Below are positions 1 to 12,480 of a stretch of 64,000 nt of DNA, piece after piece. Position 1 is the stretch's first letter. Each line of letters starts with the position of its first letter. The position numbers and the translations under genes are program-made. Source of the stretch: Hydractinia symbiolongicarpus (Eukaryota; Cnidaria; Hydrozoa; Anthoathecata; Hydractiniidae); NCBI RefSeq assembly GCF_029227915.1, contig NC_079882.1, forward strand, positions 31,488,001-31,552,000, written 5' to 3'. The notes beneath the pieces were generated by a model, which worked only from the letters and a program-made list of their open reading frames with translations, had not been told where the DNA came from and ran no database searches.

Positions 1-406
1 TCTCATGCGTTTTAGTGATGAAAAAATAATTCAAAAAATCGTTCAGGAAATGAGTTTACTCCCTGGGTACTTTCTTTGTATACTTTTGAATATACGGGCT
101 GAGTCCGGGATTTACGGGAAATCGCGGGTTTTCGTTTGCCGGCGATAAAACTTCTTTTATTCAGCGTCTCATCAAAAATGAAAGCATTTTTGAAAACTAC
201 AATTCTCATGCGTTATATTGCTGAAAAAATAATTTAAAAAATCGTTCGGGAAATGAGTTTACTTCCTGGGTACTTTCTTTTTATACTTTTGACAATACGG
301 GTCGTGTCCGGAATTTAGGGGAAATCGCGGGTTTTTGTTTGCCGGCGATTAAACTTCTTTCATTCGGCGTCCCATCAAAAATGAAAACATTTTTGAATAC
401 TACAAG

Positions 407-586
407 TCTCATTCGTTCTAGTGGCACAGAAATAATTTAAAAAATCGTTCGGGAAATGAGTTTACTCCCTGGGTACCTTCTTTGTATACTTTTGACTATA
501 CGAATGGTGGCCAGGATTTAGGGGATATCGCGGGTTTTCGTTTGGCAGCGATTAAACTTCTTTTATTCAGGGTCTCATGAAAAAAG
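407..586 (+). repeat. 180-bp short monomer with a 23-bp deletion at the hairpin
   Basis: The normal sequence between TCTCATCAAAAA and AGTCTCATG lacks 23 bp, so two TCTCAT words lie only 14 bp apart (573 and 587). The loss removes most of the hairpin dyad and the CTACA tract. This copy also has TCTCATGAAAAAAG instead of TCTCATCAAAAAAG. It lies in the GAATGGTGGCC subtype. Confidence 0.9.
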
Positions 587-1397
587 TCTCATGCGTTTTA
601 GTGATGAAAAAATAATTCAAAAAATCGCTCAGGAAATGACTTTACTTCCTGGGTACTTTCTTTGTATACTTTTGACTATACGGGACGACTCCGGGATTTA
701 CGGGAAATCGCGGGTTTTCGTTTGCCGGCGATTAAACTTCTTTCATTCAGCGTTTCATCAAAAATGAAAACATTTTAAAAACTACAAGTCTCATGCGTTT
801 TACTGGTGAAAAAATAATTTAAAAAATCGTTCGCGAAATGAGTTTACTCCCTGGGTACTTTCTTTGTATACTTTTGACTATACGGGCCGAGTCCGGGATT
901 TACGGGAAATCGCGGGTTTTTGATTGCCGGCGATTAAACTTCCTTTATTCAGCGTTTCATCAAAAATTAAAGCATTTTTGAAAACTACAATTCTCATGCG
1001 TTTTATTGCTGAAAAAATAATTTAAAAAATCGTTCGGGAAATGAGTTTACTCCCTAGGTACTTTCTTTTTATAATTTTGACTATACGGGCCGAGTCCGGG
1101 ATTTACGGGAAATCGCGGGTTTTCGTTTGCCGGCGATTAAACTTCTTTTATTTAGCGTCTCATCAAAAATGAAAACATTTTTGAAAACTACAAGTCTCAT
1201 GCGTTTTAGTGGTGAAAAACTAATTTAAAAAATCGTTCAGGAAATGAGTTTACTTCCTGGGTAATTTCTTTTTATACTTTTGACAATACGGGTCGTGTCC
1301 GGAATTTAGGGGAGATCGCGGGTTTTTGTTTGCCGGCGATTAAACTTCTTTTATTCGGCGTCCCATCAAAAATGAAAACATTTTTGAATACTACAAG

Positions 1398-1578
1398 TCT
1401 CATTCGTTCTAGTGGCACAGAAATAAGTTAAAAAATCGTTCGGGAAATGAGTTTACTCCCTGGGTACCTTCTTTGTATACTTTTGACTATACGGATCGTG
1501 GCCAGGATTTAGGGGATATCGCGGGTTTTCGTTTGCCGGCGTCTCATCAAAAATGAAAATTTTTTTGAAAACTACAAG
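1398..1578 (+). repeat. 181-bp short monomer with a 22-bp deletion after the CpG core
   Basis: TTTGCCGGC runs straight into GTCTCATC near 1540. The GATTAAACTTCTTTTATTCA tract that normally separates them is missing, for a net loss of 22 bp. Equivalent units at about 3801-3990 and 7610-7799 keep the tract, so this deletion is private to the first copy in the window and is younger than the block duplication. Confidence 0.88.
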
Positions 1579-1984
1579 TCTCACGCGTTTTAGTGATGAA
1601 AAAATAATTCAAAAAATCGTTCAGGAAATGAGTTTACTCCCTGGGTACTTTCTTTGTATACTTTTGAATATACGGGCTGAGTCCGTGATTTACGGGAAAT
1701 CGCGGGTTTTCGTTTGCCGGCGATAAAACTTCTTTTATTCAGCGTCTCATCAAAAATGAAAGCATTTTTGAAAACTACAATTCTCATGCGTTTTATTGCT
1801 GAAAAAATAATTTAAAAAATCGTTCGGGAAATGAGTTTACTTCCTGGGTACTTTCTTTTTATACTTTTGACAATACGGGTCGTGTCCGGAATTTAGGGGA
1901 AATCGCGGGTTTTTGTTTGCCGGCGATTAAACTTCTTTCATTCGGCGTCCCATCAAAAATGAAAACATTTTTGAATACTACAAG

Positions 1985-2164
1985 TCTCATTCGTTCTAGT
2001 GGCACAGAAATAATTTAAAAAATCGTTCGGGAAATGAGTTTACTCCCTGGGTACCTTCTTTGTATATTTTTGACTATACGAATGGTGGCCAGGATTTAGG
2101 GGATATCGCGGGTTTTCGTTTGCCAGCGATTAAACTTCTTTTATTCAGGGTCTCATCAAAAAAG
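1985..2164 (+). repeat. 180-bp short monomer, second copy
   Basis: It carries the same 23-bp deletion as the unit at 407 and lies exactly 1,578 bp after it, in the same GAATGGTGGCC context. It was copied as part of the octamer duplication. Confidence 0.9.
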
Positions 2165-2569
2165 TCTCATGCGTTTTAGTGATGAAAAAATAATTCAAAA
2201 AATCGCTCAGGAAATGACTTTACTTCCTGGGTACTTTCTTTGTATACTTTTGACTATACGGGACGACTCCGGGATTTACGTGAAATCGCGGGTTTTCGTT
2301 TGCCGGCGATTAAACTTCTTTCATTCAGCGTTTCATCAAAAATGAAAACATTTTAAAAACTACAAGTCTCATGCGTTTTACTGGTGAAAAAATAATTTAA
2401 AAAATCGTTCGCGAAATGAGTTTACTCCCTGGGTACTTTCTTTGTATACTTTTGACTATACGGGCCGAGTCCGGGATTTACGGGAAATCGCGGGTTTTCG
2501 TTTGCCGGCGATAAAACTTCTTTTATTCAGCGTCTCATCAAAAATGAAAGCATTTTTGAAAACTACAAT

Positions 2570-2975
2570 TCTCATGCGTTTTACTGGTGAAAAAATAATT
2601 TAAAAAATCGCTCGGGAAATGAGTTTACTCCATGGGTACTTTCTTTGTATACTTTTGACTATACGGGCCGAGTCCGGGATTTACGGGAAATCGCGGGTTT
2701 TCGTTTGCCGGCGATAAAACTCCTTTTATTTAGCGTCTCATCAAAAATGAAAGCATTTTTGAAAACTACAATTCTCATGCGTTTTACTGGTGAAAAAATA
2801 ATTTAAAAAATCGCTCGGGAAATGAGTTTACTCCATGGGTACTTTCTTTGTATACTTTTGACTATACGGGCCGAGTCCGGGATTTACGGGAAATCGCGGG
2901 TTTTCGTTTGCCGGCGATAAAACTCCTTTTATTTAGCGTCTCATCAAAAATGAAAACATTTTTGAAAACTTCAAG
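2570..2975 (+). repeat. Adjacent near-identical monomer pair (2570-2772 and 2773-2975)
   Basis: Both units carry the rare AATCGCTCGGG and CTCCATGGG variants at a spacing of exactly 203 bp. The related block near 4,980-5,190 has only one such unit, with CGTTCGGTAAATG. This looks like a recent gain of a single monomer inside a higher-order repeat. Confidence 0.8.
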
Positions 2976-3381
2976 TCTCATGCGTTTTAGTGGTGAAAAA
3001 CTAATTTAAGAAATCGTTCGGGAAATGAGTTTACTTCCTGGGTACTTTCTTTTTATACTTTTGACAATACGGGTCGTGTCCGGAATTTAGGGGAAATCGC
3101 GGGTTTTTGTTTGCCGGCGATTAAACTTCTTTTATTCGGCGTCCCATCAAAAATGAAAACATTTTTGAATACTACATGTCTCATTCGTTCTAGTGGCACA
3201 GAAATAATTTAAAAAATCGTTCGGGAAATGAGTTTACTCCCTGAGTACCTTCTTTGTATACTTTTGACTATACGGATCGTGGCCAGGATTTAGGGGATAT
3301 CGCGGGTTTTCGTTTGCCGGCGATTAAACTTCTTTTATTCAGGGTCTCATCAAAAATGAAAATTTTTTTGAAAACTACAAT

Positions 3382-5190
3382 TCTCATGCGTTTTATTGCT
3401 GAAAAAATAATTTAAAAAATCGTTCGGGAAATGAGTTTACTCCCTAGGTACTTTCTTTTTATAATTTTGACTATACGGGCCGAGTCCGGGATTTACGGGA
3501 AATCGCGGGTTTTCGTTTGCCGGCGATTAAACTTCTTTTATTTAGCGTCTCATCAAAAATGAAAACATTTTTGAAAACTACAAGTCTCATGCGTTTTAGT
3601 GGTGAAAAACTAATTTAAAAAATCGTTCGGGAAATGAGTTTACTTCCTGGGTAATTTCTTTTTATACTTTTGACAATACGGGTCGTGTCCGGAATTTAGG
3701 GGAGATCGCGGGTTTTTGTTTGCCGGCGATTAAACTTCTTTTATTCGGCGTCCCATCAAAAATGAAAACATTTTTGAATACTACAAGTCTCATTCGTTCT
3801 AGTGGCACAGAAATAAGTTAAAAAATCGTTCGGGAAATGAGTTTACTCCCTGGGTACCTTCTTTGTATACTTTTGACTATACGGATCGTGGCCAGGATTT
3901 AGGGGATATCGCGGGTTTTCGTTTGCCGGCGATTAAACTTGTTTTATTCAGCGTCTCATCCAAAATGAAAATTTTTTTGAAAACTACAAGTCTCACGCGT
4001 TTTAGTGATGAAAAAATAATTCAAAAAATCGTTCAGGAAATGAGTTTACTCCCTGGGTACTTTCTTTGTATACTTTTGAATATACGGGCTGAGTCCGGGA
4101 TTTACGGGAAGTCGCGGGTTTTCGTTTGCCGGCGATAAAACTTCTTTTATTCAGCGTCTCATCAAAAATGAAAGCATTTTTGAAAACTACAATTCTCATG
4201 CGTTTTATTGCTGAAAAAATAATTTAAAAAATCGTTCGGGAAATGAGTTTACTTCCTGGGTACTTTCTTTTTATACTTTTGACAATACGGGTCGTGTCCG
4301 GAATTTAGGGGAAATCGCGGGTTTTTGTTTGCCGGCGATTAAACTTCTTTCATTCGGCGTCCCATCAAAAATGAAAACATTTTTGAATACTACAAGTCTC
4401 ATTCGTTCTAGTGGCACAGAAATAATTTAAAAAATCGTTCGGGAAATGAGTTTACTCCCTGGGTACCTTCTTTGTATACTTTTGACTATACGAATGGTGG
4501 CCAGGATTTAGGGGATATCGCGGGTTTTCGTTTGCCAGCGATTAAACTTCTTTTATTAAGGGTCTCATCAAAAAAGTCTCATGCGTTTTAGTGATGAAAA
4601 AATAATTCAAAAAATCGTTCAGGAAATGACTTTACTTCCTGGGTACTTTCTTTGTATACTTTTGACTATACGGGCCGACTCCGGGATTTACGGGAAATCG
4701 CGGGTTTTCGTTTGCCGGCGATTAAACTTCTTTTATTCAGCGTTTCATCAAAAATGAAAACATTTTAAAAACTACAAGTCTCATGCGTTTTACTGGTGAA
4801 AAAATAATTTAAAAAATCGTTCGCGAAATGAGTTTACTCCCTGGGTACTTTCTTTGTATACCTTTGACTATACGGGCCGAGTCCGGGATTTACGGGAAAT
4901 CGCGGGTTTTCGTTTGCCGGCGATAAAACTTCTTTTATTCAGCGTCTCATCAAAAATGAAAGCATTTTTGAAAACTACAATTCTCATGCGTTTTACTGGT
5001 GAAAAAATAATTTAAAAAATCGTTCGGTAAATGAGTTTACTCCCTGGGTACTTTCTTTGTATACTTTTGACTATACGGGCCGAGTCCGGGATTTACGGGA
5101 AATCGCGGGTTTTCATTTGCCGCCGATAAAACTCCTTTTATTTAGCGTCTCATCAAAAATGAAAACATTTTTGAAAACTTCAAGTCTCAT
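3382..5190 (+). repeat. Block duplicated from 992 (and again at 7191)
   Basis: TTCTCATGCG followed by the CCCTAGG and TTTTTATAATTTTGAC variants starts at 992, 3382 and 7191. The offset 992 to 3382 is 2,390 bp, becoming 2,412 bp after the private 22-bp deletion near 1540 (1579 to 3991). The order of subtypes then follows the earlier copy to about 5.2 kb, apart from the extra monomer in the pair at 2570. Confidence 0.8.
4397..4576 (+). repeat. 180-bp short monomer, third copy
   Basis: It carries the 23-bp hairpin deletion in the GAATGGTGGCC subtype and lies 2,412 bp after the second copy, matching the block offset. Confidence 0.9.
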
Positions 5191-5793
5191 GCGTTTTAGT
5201 GGTGAAAAACTAATTTAAGAAATCGTTCGGGGATTGAGTTTACTTCCTGGGTACTTTCTTTTTATACTTTTGACAATACGGGTCGTGTCCGGAATTTAGG
5301 GGAAATCGCGGGTTTTTGTTTGCCGGCGATTAAACTTCTTTTATTCGGCGTCCCATCAAAAATGAAAACATTTTTGAATACTACATGTCTCATTCGTTCT
5401 AGTGGCACAGAAATAATTTAAAAAATCGTTCGGGAAATGAGTTTACTCCCTGGGTACCTTCTTTGTATACTTTTGACTATACGGATCGTGGCCAGGATTT
5501 AGGGGATATCGCAGGTTTTCGTTTGCCGGCGATTAAACTTCTTTTATTCAGGGTCTCATCAAAAATGAAAATTTTTTTGAAAACTACAAGTCTCATGCGT
5601 TTTAGTGATGAAAAAATAATTCAAAAAATCGTTCGGGAAATGAGTTTACTTCCTGGGTACTTTCTTTTTATACTTTTGACAATACGGGTCGTGTCCGGAA
5701 TTTAGGGGAAATCGCGGGTTTTTGTTTGCCGGCGATTAAACTTCTTTCATTCGGCGTCCCATCAAAAATGAAAACATTTTTGAATACTACAAG

Positions 5794-5973
5794 TCTCATT
5801 CGTTCAAGTGGCACAGAAATAATTTAAAAAATCGTTCGGGAAATGAGTTTACTCCCTGGGTACCTTCTTTGTATACTTTTGACTATACGAATGGTGGCCA
5901 GGATTTAGGGGATATCGCGGGTTTTCGTTTGCCAGCGATTAAACTTCTTTTATTCAGGGTCTCATCAAAAAAG
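5794..5973 (+). repeat. 180-bp short monomer, fourth copy
   Basis: It carries the same 23-bp deletion, 1,397 bp after the third copy, and was carried along in the heptamer duplication. Confidence 0.9.
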
Positions 5974-7190
5974 TCTCATGCGTTTTAGTGATGAAAAAAT
6001 AATTCAAAAAATCGTTCAGGAAATGACTTTACTTCCTGGGTACTTTCTTTGTATACTTTTGACTAGACGGGCCGACTCCGGGATTTACGGGAAATCGCGG
6101 GTTTTCGTTTGCCGGCGATTAAACTTCTTTTATTCAGCGTTTCATCAAAAATGAAAACATTTTAAAAACTACAAGTCTCATGCGTTTTACTGGTGAAAAA
6201 ATAATTTAAAAAATCGTTCGCGAAATGAGTTTACTCCCTGGGTACTTTCTTTGTATACCTTTGACTATACGGGCCGAGTCCGGGATTTACGGGAAATCGC
6301 GGGTTTTCGTTTGCCGGCGATAAAACTTCTTTTATTCAGCGTCTCATCAAAAATGAAAGCATTTTTGAAAACTACAATTCTCATGCGTTTTACTGGTGAA
6401 AAAATAATTTAAAAAATCGTTCGGTAAATGAGTTTACTCCCTGGGTACTTTCTTTGTATACTTTTGACTATACGGGCCGAGTCCGGGATTTACGGGAAAT
6501 CGCGGGTTTTCGTTTGCCGGCGATAAAACTCCTTTTATTTAGCGTCTCATCAAAAATGAAAACATTTTTGAAAACTTCAAGTCTCATGCGTTTTAGTGGT
6601 GAAAAACTAATTTAAGAAATCGTTCGGGAAATGAGTTTACTTCCTGGGTACTTTCTTTTTATACTTTTGACAATACGGGTCGTGTCCGGAATTTAGGGGA
6701 AATCGCGGGTTTTTGTTTGCCGGCGATTAAACTTCTTTTATTCGGCGTCCCATCAAAAATGAAAACATTTTTGAATACTACATGTCTCATTCGTTCTAGT
6801 GGCACATAAATAATTTAAAAAATCGTTCGGGAAATGAGTTTACTCCCTGGGTACCTTCTTTGTATACTTTTGACTATACGGATCGTGGCCAGGATTTAGG
6901 GGATATCGCGGGTTTTCGTTTGCCGGCGATTAAACTTCTTTTATTCAGGGTCTCATCAAAAATGAAAATTTTTTTGAAAACTACAAGTCTCATGCGTTTT
7001 AGTGATGAAAAAATAATTCAAAAAATCGTTTAGGAAATGACTTTACTTCCTGGGTACTTTCTTTGTATACTTTTGACTATACGGGCCGACTCCGGGATTT
7101 ACGGGAAATCGCGGGTTTTTGATTGCCGGCGATTAAACTTCTTTTATTCAGCGTTTCATCAAAAATTAAAGCATTTTTGAAAACTACAAT

Positions 7191-8999
7191 TCTCATGCGT
7201 TTTATTGCTGAAAAAATAATTTAAAAAATCGTTCGGGAAATGAGTTTACTCCCTAGGTACTTTCTTTTTATAATTTTGACTATACGGGCCGAGTCCGGGA
7301 TTTACGGGAAATCGCGGGTTTTCGTTTGCCGGCGATTAAAATTCTTTTATTTAGCGTCTCATCAAAAATGAAAACATTTTTAAAAACTACAAATCTCATG
7401 CGTTTTAGTGGTGAAAAACTAATTTAAAAAATCGTTCGGGAAATGAGTTTACTTCCTGGGTAATTTCTTTTTATACTTTTGACAATACGGGTCGTGTCCG
7501 GAATTTAGGGGAGATCGCGGGTTTTTGTTTGCCGGCGATTAAAATTCTTTTATTCGGCGTCCCATCAAAAATGAAAACATTTTTGAATACTACAAGTCTC
7601 ATTCGTTCTAGTGGCACAGAAATAAGTTAAAAAATCGTTCGGGAAATGAGTTTACTCCCTGGGTACCTTCTTTGTATACTTTTGACTATACGGATCGTGG
7701 CCAGGATTTAGAGGATATCGCGGGTTTTCGTTTGCCGGCGATTAAACTTGTTTTATTCAGCGTCTCATCAAAAATGAAAATTTTTTTGAAAACTACAAGT
7801 CTCACGCGTTTTAGTGATGAAAAAATAATTCAAAAAATCGTTCAGGAAATGAGTTTACTCCCTGGGTACTTTCTTTGTATACTTTTGAATATACGGGCTG
7901 AGTCCGGGATTTACGGGAAATCGCGGGTTTTCGTTTGCCGGCGATAAAACTTCTTTTATTCAGCGTCTCATCAAAAATGAAAGCATTTTTGAAAACTACA
8001 ATTCTCATGCGTTTTATTGCTGAAAAAATAATTTAAAAAATCGTTCGGGAAATGAGTTTACTTCCTGGGTACTTTCTTTTTATACTTTTGACAATACGGG
8101 TCGTGTCCGGAATTTAGGGGAAATCGCGGGTTTTTGTTTGCCGGCGATTAAACTTCTTTCATTCGGCGTCCCATCAAAAATGAAAACATTTTTGAATACT
8201 ACAAGTCTCATTCGTTCTAGTGGCACAGAAATAATTTAAACAATCGTTCGGGAAATGAGTTTACTCCCTGGGTACCTTCTTTGTATACTTTTGACTATAC
8301 GAATGGTGGCCAGGATTTAGGGGATATCGCGGGTTTTCGTTTGCCAGCGATTAAACTTCTTTTATTCAGGGTCTCTTTAAAAAAGTCTCATGCGTTTTAG
8401 TGATGAAAAAATAATTCAAAAAATCGCTCAGGAAATGACTTTACTTCCTGGGTACTTTCTTTGTATACTTTTGACTACACGGCCGACTCCGGGATTTACG
8501 GGAAATCGCGGGTTTTCGTTTGCCGGCTATTAAACTTCTTTTATTCAGCGTTTCATCAAAAATGAAAACATTTTAAAAACTACAAGTCTCATGCGTTTTA
8601 CTGGTGAAAAAATAATTTAAAAAATCGTTCGCGAAATGAGTTTACTCCCTGGGTACCTTCTTTGTATACCTTTGACTATACGGGCCGAGTCCGGGATTTA
8701 CGGGAAATCGCGGGTTTTCGTTTGCCGGCGATAAAACTTCTTTTATTCAGCGTCTCAGCAAAAATGAAAGCATTTTTGAAAACTACAATTCTCATGCGTT
8801 TTACTGGTGAAAAAATAATTTAAAAAATCGTTCGGTAAATGAGTTTACTCCCTGGGTACTTTCTTTGTATACTTTTGACTATACGGGCCGAGTCCGGGAT
8901 TTACGGGAAATCGCGGGTTTTCGTTTGCCGGCGATAAAACTCCTTTTATTTAGCGTCTCATCAAAAATGAAAACATTTTTGAAAACTACAAGTCTCATG
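7191..8999 (+). repeat. Third copy of the 992/3382 block, offset 3,809 bp
   Basis: TCTCATGCG with the CCCTAGG and TTTTTATAATTTTGAC variants starts at 7191, 3,809 bp after 3382, and the monomer order agrees to about 9.0 kb. The preceding segment, about 7028-7190, is a single monomer with GGTTTTTGATTGCC, the same rare variant as near 920. Confidence 0.8.
8206..8385 (+). repeat. 180-bp short monomer, fifth copy, with extra changes
   Basis: The deleted junction here reads GTCTCTTTAAAAAAGTC instead of GTCTCATCAAAAAAGTC, so this copy has gained further point changes. It lies 2,412 bp after the fourth copy. Confidence 0.88.
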
Positions 9000-9025
9000 C
9001 GTTTTACTGGTGAAAAAATAATTTA

Positions 9026-12000
9026 AAAAATCGTTCGGGAAATGAGTTTACTCCCTGGGTACTTTCTTTGTATACTTTTGACTATACGGGCCGAGTCTGA
9101 GATTTACGGGAAATCGCGGGTTTTCGTTTGCCGGCGATAAAACTTCTTTTATTCAGCGTCTCATCAAAAATGAAAGCATTTTTGAAAACTACAATTCTCA
9201 TGCGTTTTATTGCTGAAAAATAATTTAAAAAATCGTTCGGGAAATGAGTTTACTTCCTGGGTACTTTCTTTTTATACTTTTGACAATACGGGTCGTGTCC
9301 GGAATTTAGGGGAAATCGCGGGTTTTTGTTTGCCGGCGATTAAACTTCTTTCATTCGGCGTCCCATCAAAAATGGAAACATTTTTGAATACTACAAGTCT
9401 CATTCGTTCTAGTGGCACAGAAATAATTTAAAAAATCGTTCGGGAAATGAGTTTACTCCCAGGGTACCTTCTTTGTATACTTTTGACTATACGAATGGTG
9501 GCCAGGATTTAGGGGATATCTCGGGTTTTCGTTTGCCGGCGATTAAATTTCTTTTATTCAGGGTCTCATCAAAAATGAAAGCATTTTTTAAAACTACAAT
9601 TCTCATGCGTTTTACTGGTGAAAAAATAATTTAAAAAATCGTTCGCGAAATGAGTTTACTCCCTGGGTACTTTCTTTGTATACCTTTGACTATACGGGCC
9701 GAGTCCGGGATTTACGGGAAATCGCGGGTTTTCGTTTGCCGGCGATAAAACTTCTTTTATTCAGTGTCTCATCAAAAATGAAAGCATTTTTTAAAACTAC
9801 AATTCTCATGCGTTTTACTGGTGAAAAAATAATTTAAAAAATCGTTCGGTAAATGAGTTTACTCCCTGGGTACTTTCTTTGTATACTTTTGACTATACGG
9901 GCCGAGTCCGGGATTTACGGGAAATCGCGGGTTTTCGTTTGCCGGCAATAAAACTCCTTTTATTTAGCGTCTCATCAAAAATGAAAACATTTTTGAAAAC
10001 TACCAGTCTCATGCGTTTTAGTGGTGAAAAACTAATTTAAGAAATCGTTCGGGAAATGAGTTTACTTCCTGGGTACTTTCTTTTTATACTTTTGACAATA
10101 CGGGTCGTGTCCGGAATTTAGGGAAAATCGCGGGTTTTTGTTTGCCGGCGATTAAACTTCTTTTATTCGGCGTCCCATCAAAAATGAAAACATTTTTGAA
10201 TACTACATGTCTCATTCGTTCTAGTGGCACAGAAATAATTTAAAAAATCGTTCGGGAAATGAGTTTACTCCCTGGGTACCTTCTTTGTATACTTTTGACT
10301 ATACGGATCGGGGCCAGGATTTAGGGGATATCGCGGGTTTTTGTTTGCCGGCGATTAAACTTCTTTTATTCAGGGTCTCATCAAAAATGAAATCTTTTTT
10401 GAAAACTACAAGTCTCATGCGTTTTAGTGATGAAAAAATAATTCAAAAAATCGTTTAGGAAATGACTTTACTTCCTGGGTACTTTCTTTGTATACTTTTG
10501 ACTATACGGGCCGACTCCGGGATTTACGGGAAATCGCGGTTTTTTGTTTGCCGGCGATTAAACTTCTTTTATTCAGCAATTCATCAAAAATGAAAACATT
10601 TTAAAAACTACAAGTCTCATGCGTTTTACTGGTGAAAAAATAATTTAAAAAATCGTTCGGGAAATGAGTTTACTCCCTGGGTACTTTCTTTGTATACTTT
10701 TGACTATACGGGCCAAGCCGGGATTTACGGGAAATCGCGGGTTTTCGTTTGCCGGCGATAAAACTTCTTTTATTCAGCGTCTCATCCAAAATTAAAGCAT
10801 TTTTGAAAACTACAATTCTCATGCGTTTTATTGCTGAAAAAATAATTTAAAAAATCGTTCGGGAAATGAGTTTACTCCCTAGGTACTTTCTTTTTATAAT
10901 TTTGACTATACGGGCCGAGTCCGGGATTTACGGGAAATCGCGGGTTTTCGTTTGCCGGCGATTAAACTTCTTTTATTTAGCGTCTCATCAAAAATGAAAA
11001 CATTTTTGAAAACTACAAGTCTCATGCGTTTTAGTGGTGAAAAACTAATTTAAAAAATCGTTCGGGAAATGAGTTTACTTCCTGGGTAATTTCTTTTTAT
11101 ACTTTTGACAATACGGGTCGTGTCCGGAATTTAGGGGAAATCGCGGGTTTTTGTTTGCCGGCGATTAAACTTCTTTTATTCGGCGTCCCATCAAAAATGA
11201 AAACATTTTTGAATACTACAAGTCTCATTCGTTCTAGTGGCACAGAAATAATTTAAAAAATCGTTCGGGAAATGAGTTTACTCCCTGGGTACCTTCTTTG
11301 TATACTTTTGACTATACGGATCGTGGCCAGGATTTAGGGGATATCGCGGGTTTTCGTTTGCCGGCGATTAAACTTCTTTTAATCAGCGTCTCATCAAAAA
11401 TGAAAATTTTTTTGAAAACTACAAGTCTCACGCGTTTTAGTGATGAAAAAATAATTCAAAAAATCGTTTAGGAAATGACTTTACTTCCTGGGTACTTTCT
11501 TTGTATACTTTTGACTATACGGGCCGACTCCGGGATTTACGGGAAATCGGGGGTTTTTGTTTGCCGGCGATTAAACTTCTTTTATTCAGCAATTCATCAA
11601 AAATGAAAACATTTTAAAAACTACAAGTCTCATGCGTTTTACTGGTGAAAAAATAATTAAAAAAATCGTTCGGGAAATGAGTTTACTCCCTGGGTACTTT
11701 CTTTGTATACTTTTGACTATACGGGCCGAGTCCGGGATTTACGGGAAATCGCGGGTTTTCGTTTGCCGGCGATTAAACTTCTTTTATTTAGCGTCTCATC
11801 AAAAATGAAAACATTTTTGAAAACTACAAGTCTCATGCGTTTTAGTGGTGAAAAACTAATTTAAAAAATCGTTCGGGAAATGAGTTTACTTCCTGGGTAA
11901 TTTCTTTTTATACTTTTGACAATACGGGTCGTGTCCGGAATTTAGGGGAAATCGCGGTTTTTTGTTTGCCGGCGATTAAACTTCTTTTATTCGGCGTCCC

Positions 12001-12480
12001 ATCAAAAATGAAAACAATATTTGAATACTACAAGTCTCATTCGTTCTAGTGGCACAGAAATAATTTGAAAAATCGTTCGGGAAATGAGTTTACTCCCTGG
12101 GTACTTTCTTTGTATACTTTTGACTATACGGGCTGAGTCCGGGATTTACGGGAAATCGCGGGTTTTCGTTTGCCGGCGATTAAACTTCTTTTATTCAGCG
12201 TCTGATCAAAAATGAAAACATTTTTGAAAACTACAAGTCTCATGCGTTTTATTGCTGAAAAAATAAATTAAAAATCGTTCGGGAAGTGAGTTTACTCCCC
12301 AGGTACTTTCTTTGTATACTTTTGACTATACGGGCCGAGTCCGGGATTTACGGGAAATCGCGGGTTTTTGTTTGCCGGCGATTATACTCCTTTTATTCAG
12401 CGTCTCATCAAAAATGAAAACATTTTTGAAAACTACAAGTCTCATGCGTTTTAGTGCTGAAAAAATAATTTAAAAATTCG
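9026..12480 (+). repeat. Large higher-order unit, copy 1 (about 3.5 kb)
   Basis: The rare GAGTCTGAGATTTACGGG monomer near 9,090 recurs near 12,540 (offset 3,447 bp). Later markers, such as TCTCACGCG at 11426 and 15052, are 3,626 bp apart, and TAATTTGAAAAATCG at 12061 and 15890 are 3,829 bp apart. The offset grows in steps of about one monomer because copy 2 holds additional monomers. This copy lacks the 180-bp unit. It instead has GAATGGTGG joined to a full-length unit near 9,560. Confidence 0.75.

Larger units (their letters stand above)
1..2490 (+). repeat. Octamer higher-order repeat, period 1,578 bp (about 1.6 copies)
   Basis: The string starting at 1 recurs at 1579 and stays in register through about position 910 / 2488. 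Monomer lengths in the first copy are 203, 203, 180, 202, 203, 203, 203 and 181 bp, summing to 1,578. The two short units are deletion derivatives (listed separately). After 2488 the order changes, with GGTTTTCGTTTGCC replacing GGTTTTTGATTGCC, so this is where the duplication ends or recombined. Confidence 0.85.
4235..7028 (+). repeat. Heptamer higher-order repeat, period 1,397 bp, two copies
   Basis: GGTCTCATCAAAAAAG at 4561 recurs at 5958, and TCGGTAAATG at 5024 recurs at 6421. Both offsets are 1,397 bp, seven monomers including one 180-bp unit. The junction near 5,630 joins a GTGATGAAAAAATAATTC monomer directly to the TTCCTGGG / GACAATACGGG subtype, a combination absent at the start of copy one. 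That is the expected footprint of an unequal exchange. Confidence 0.82.

Noticed and set aside
3286-3302. Telomere-like TTAGGGG within GGATTTAGGGGATATC
   Set aside because: It occurs once per monomer of one subtype and is never tandem. It is part of the satellite sequence.
3863-4138. Open frames of 61-136 codons on the plus strand, e.g. MYTFDYTDRG... frames
   Set aside because: They are translations of the satellite monomer, recur with every duplicated monomer, differ mainly where stops happen to be mutated, and show no recognisable domain or start context. The 203-bp step shifts the frame at each copy.
7811-8008. 65- to 71-codon frames on the minus strand, found at more than ten sites
   Set aside because: Each is the reverse complement of almost one monomer and overlaps plus-strand frames of the same monomer. 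Recurrence follows HOR duplication, so they are not separate genes.
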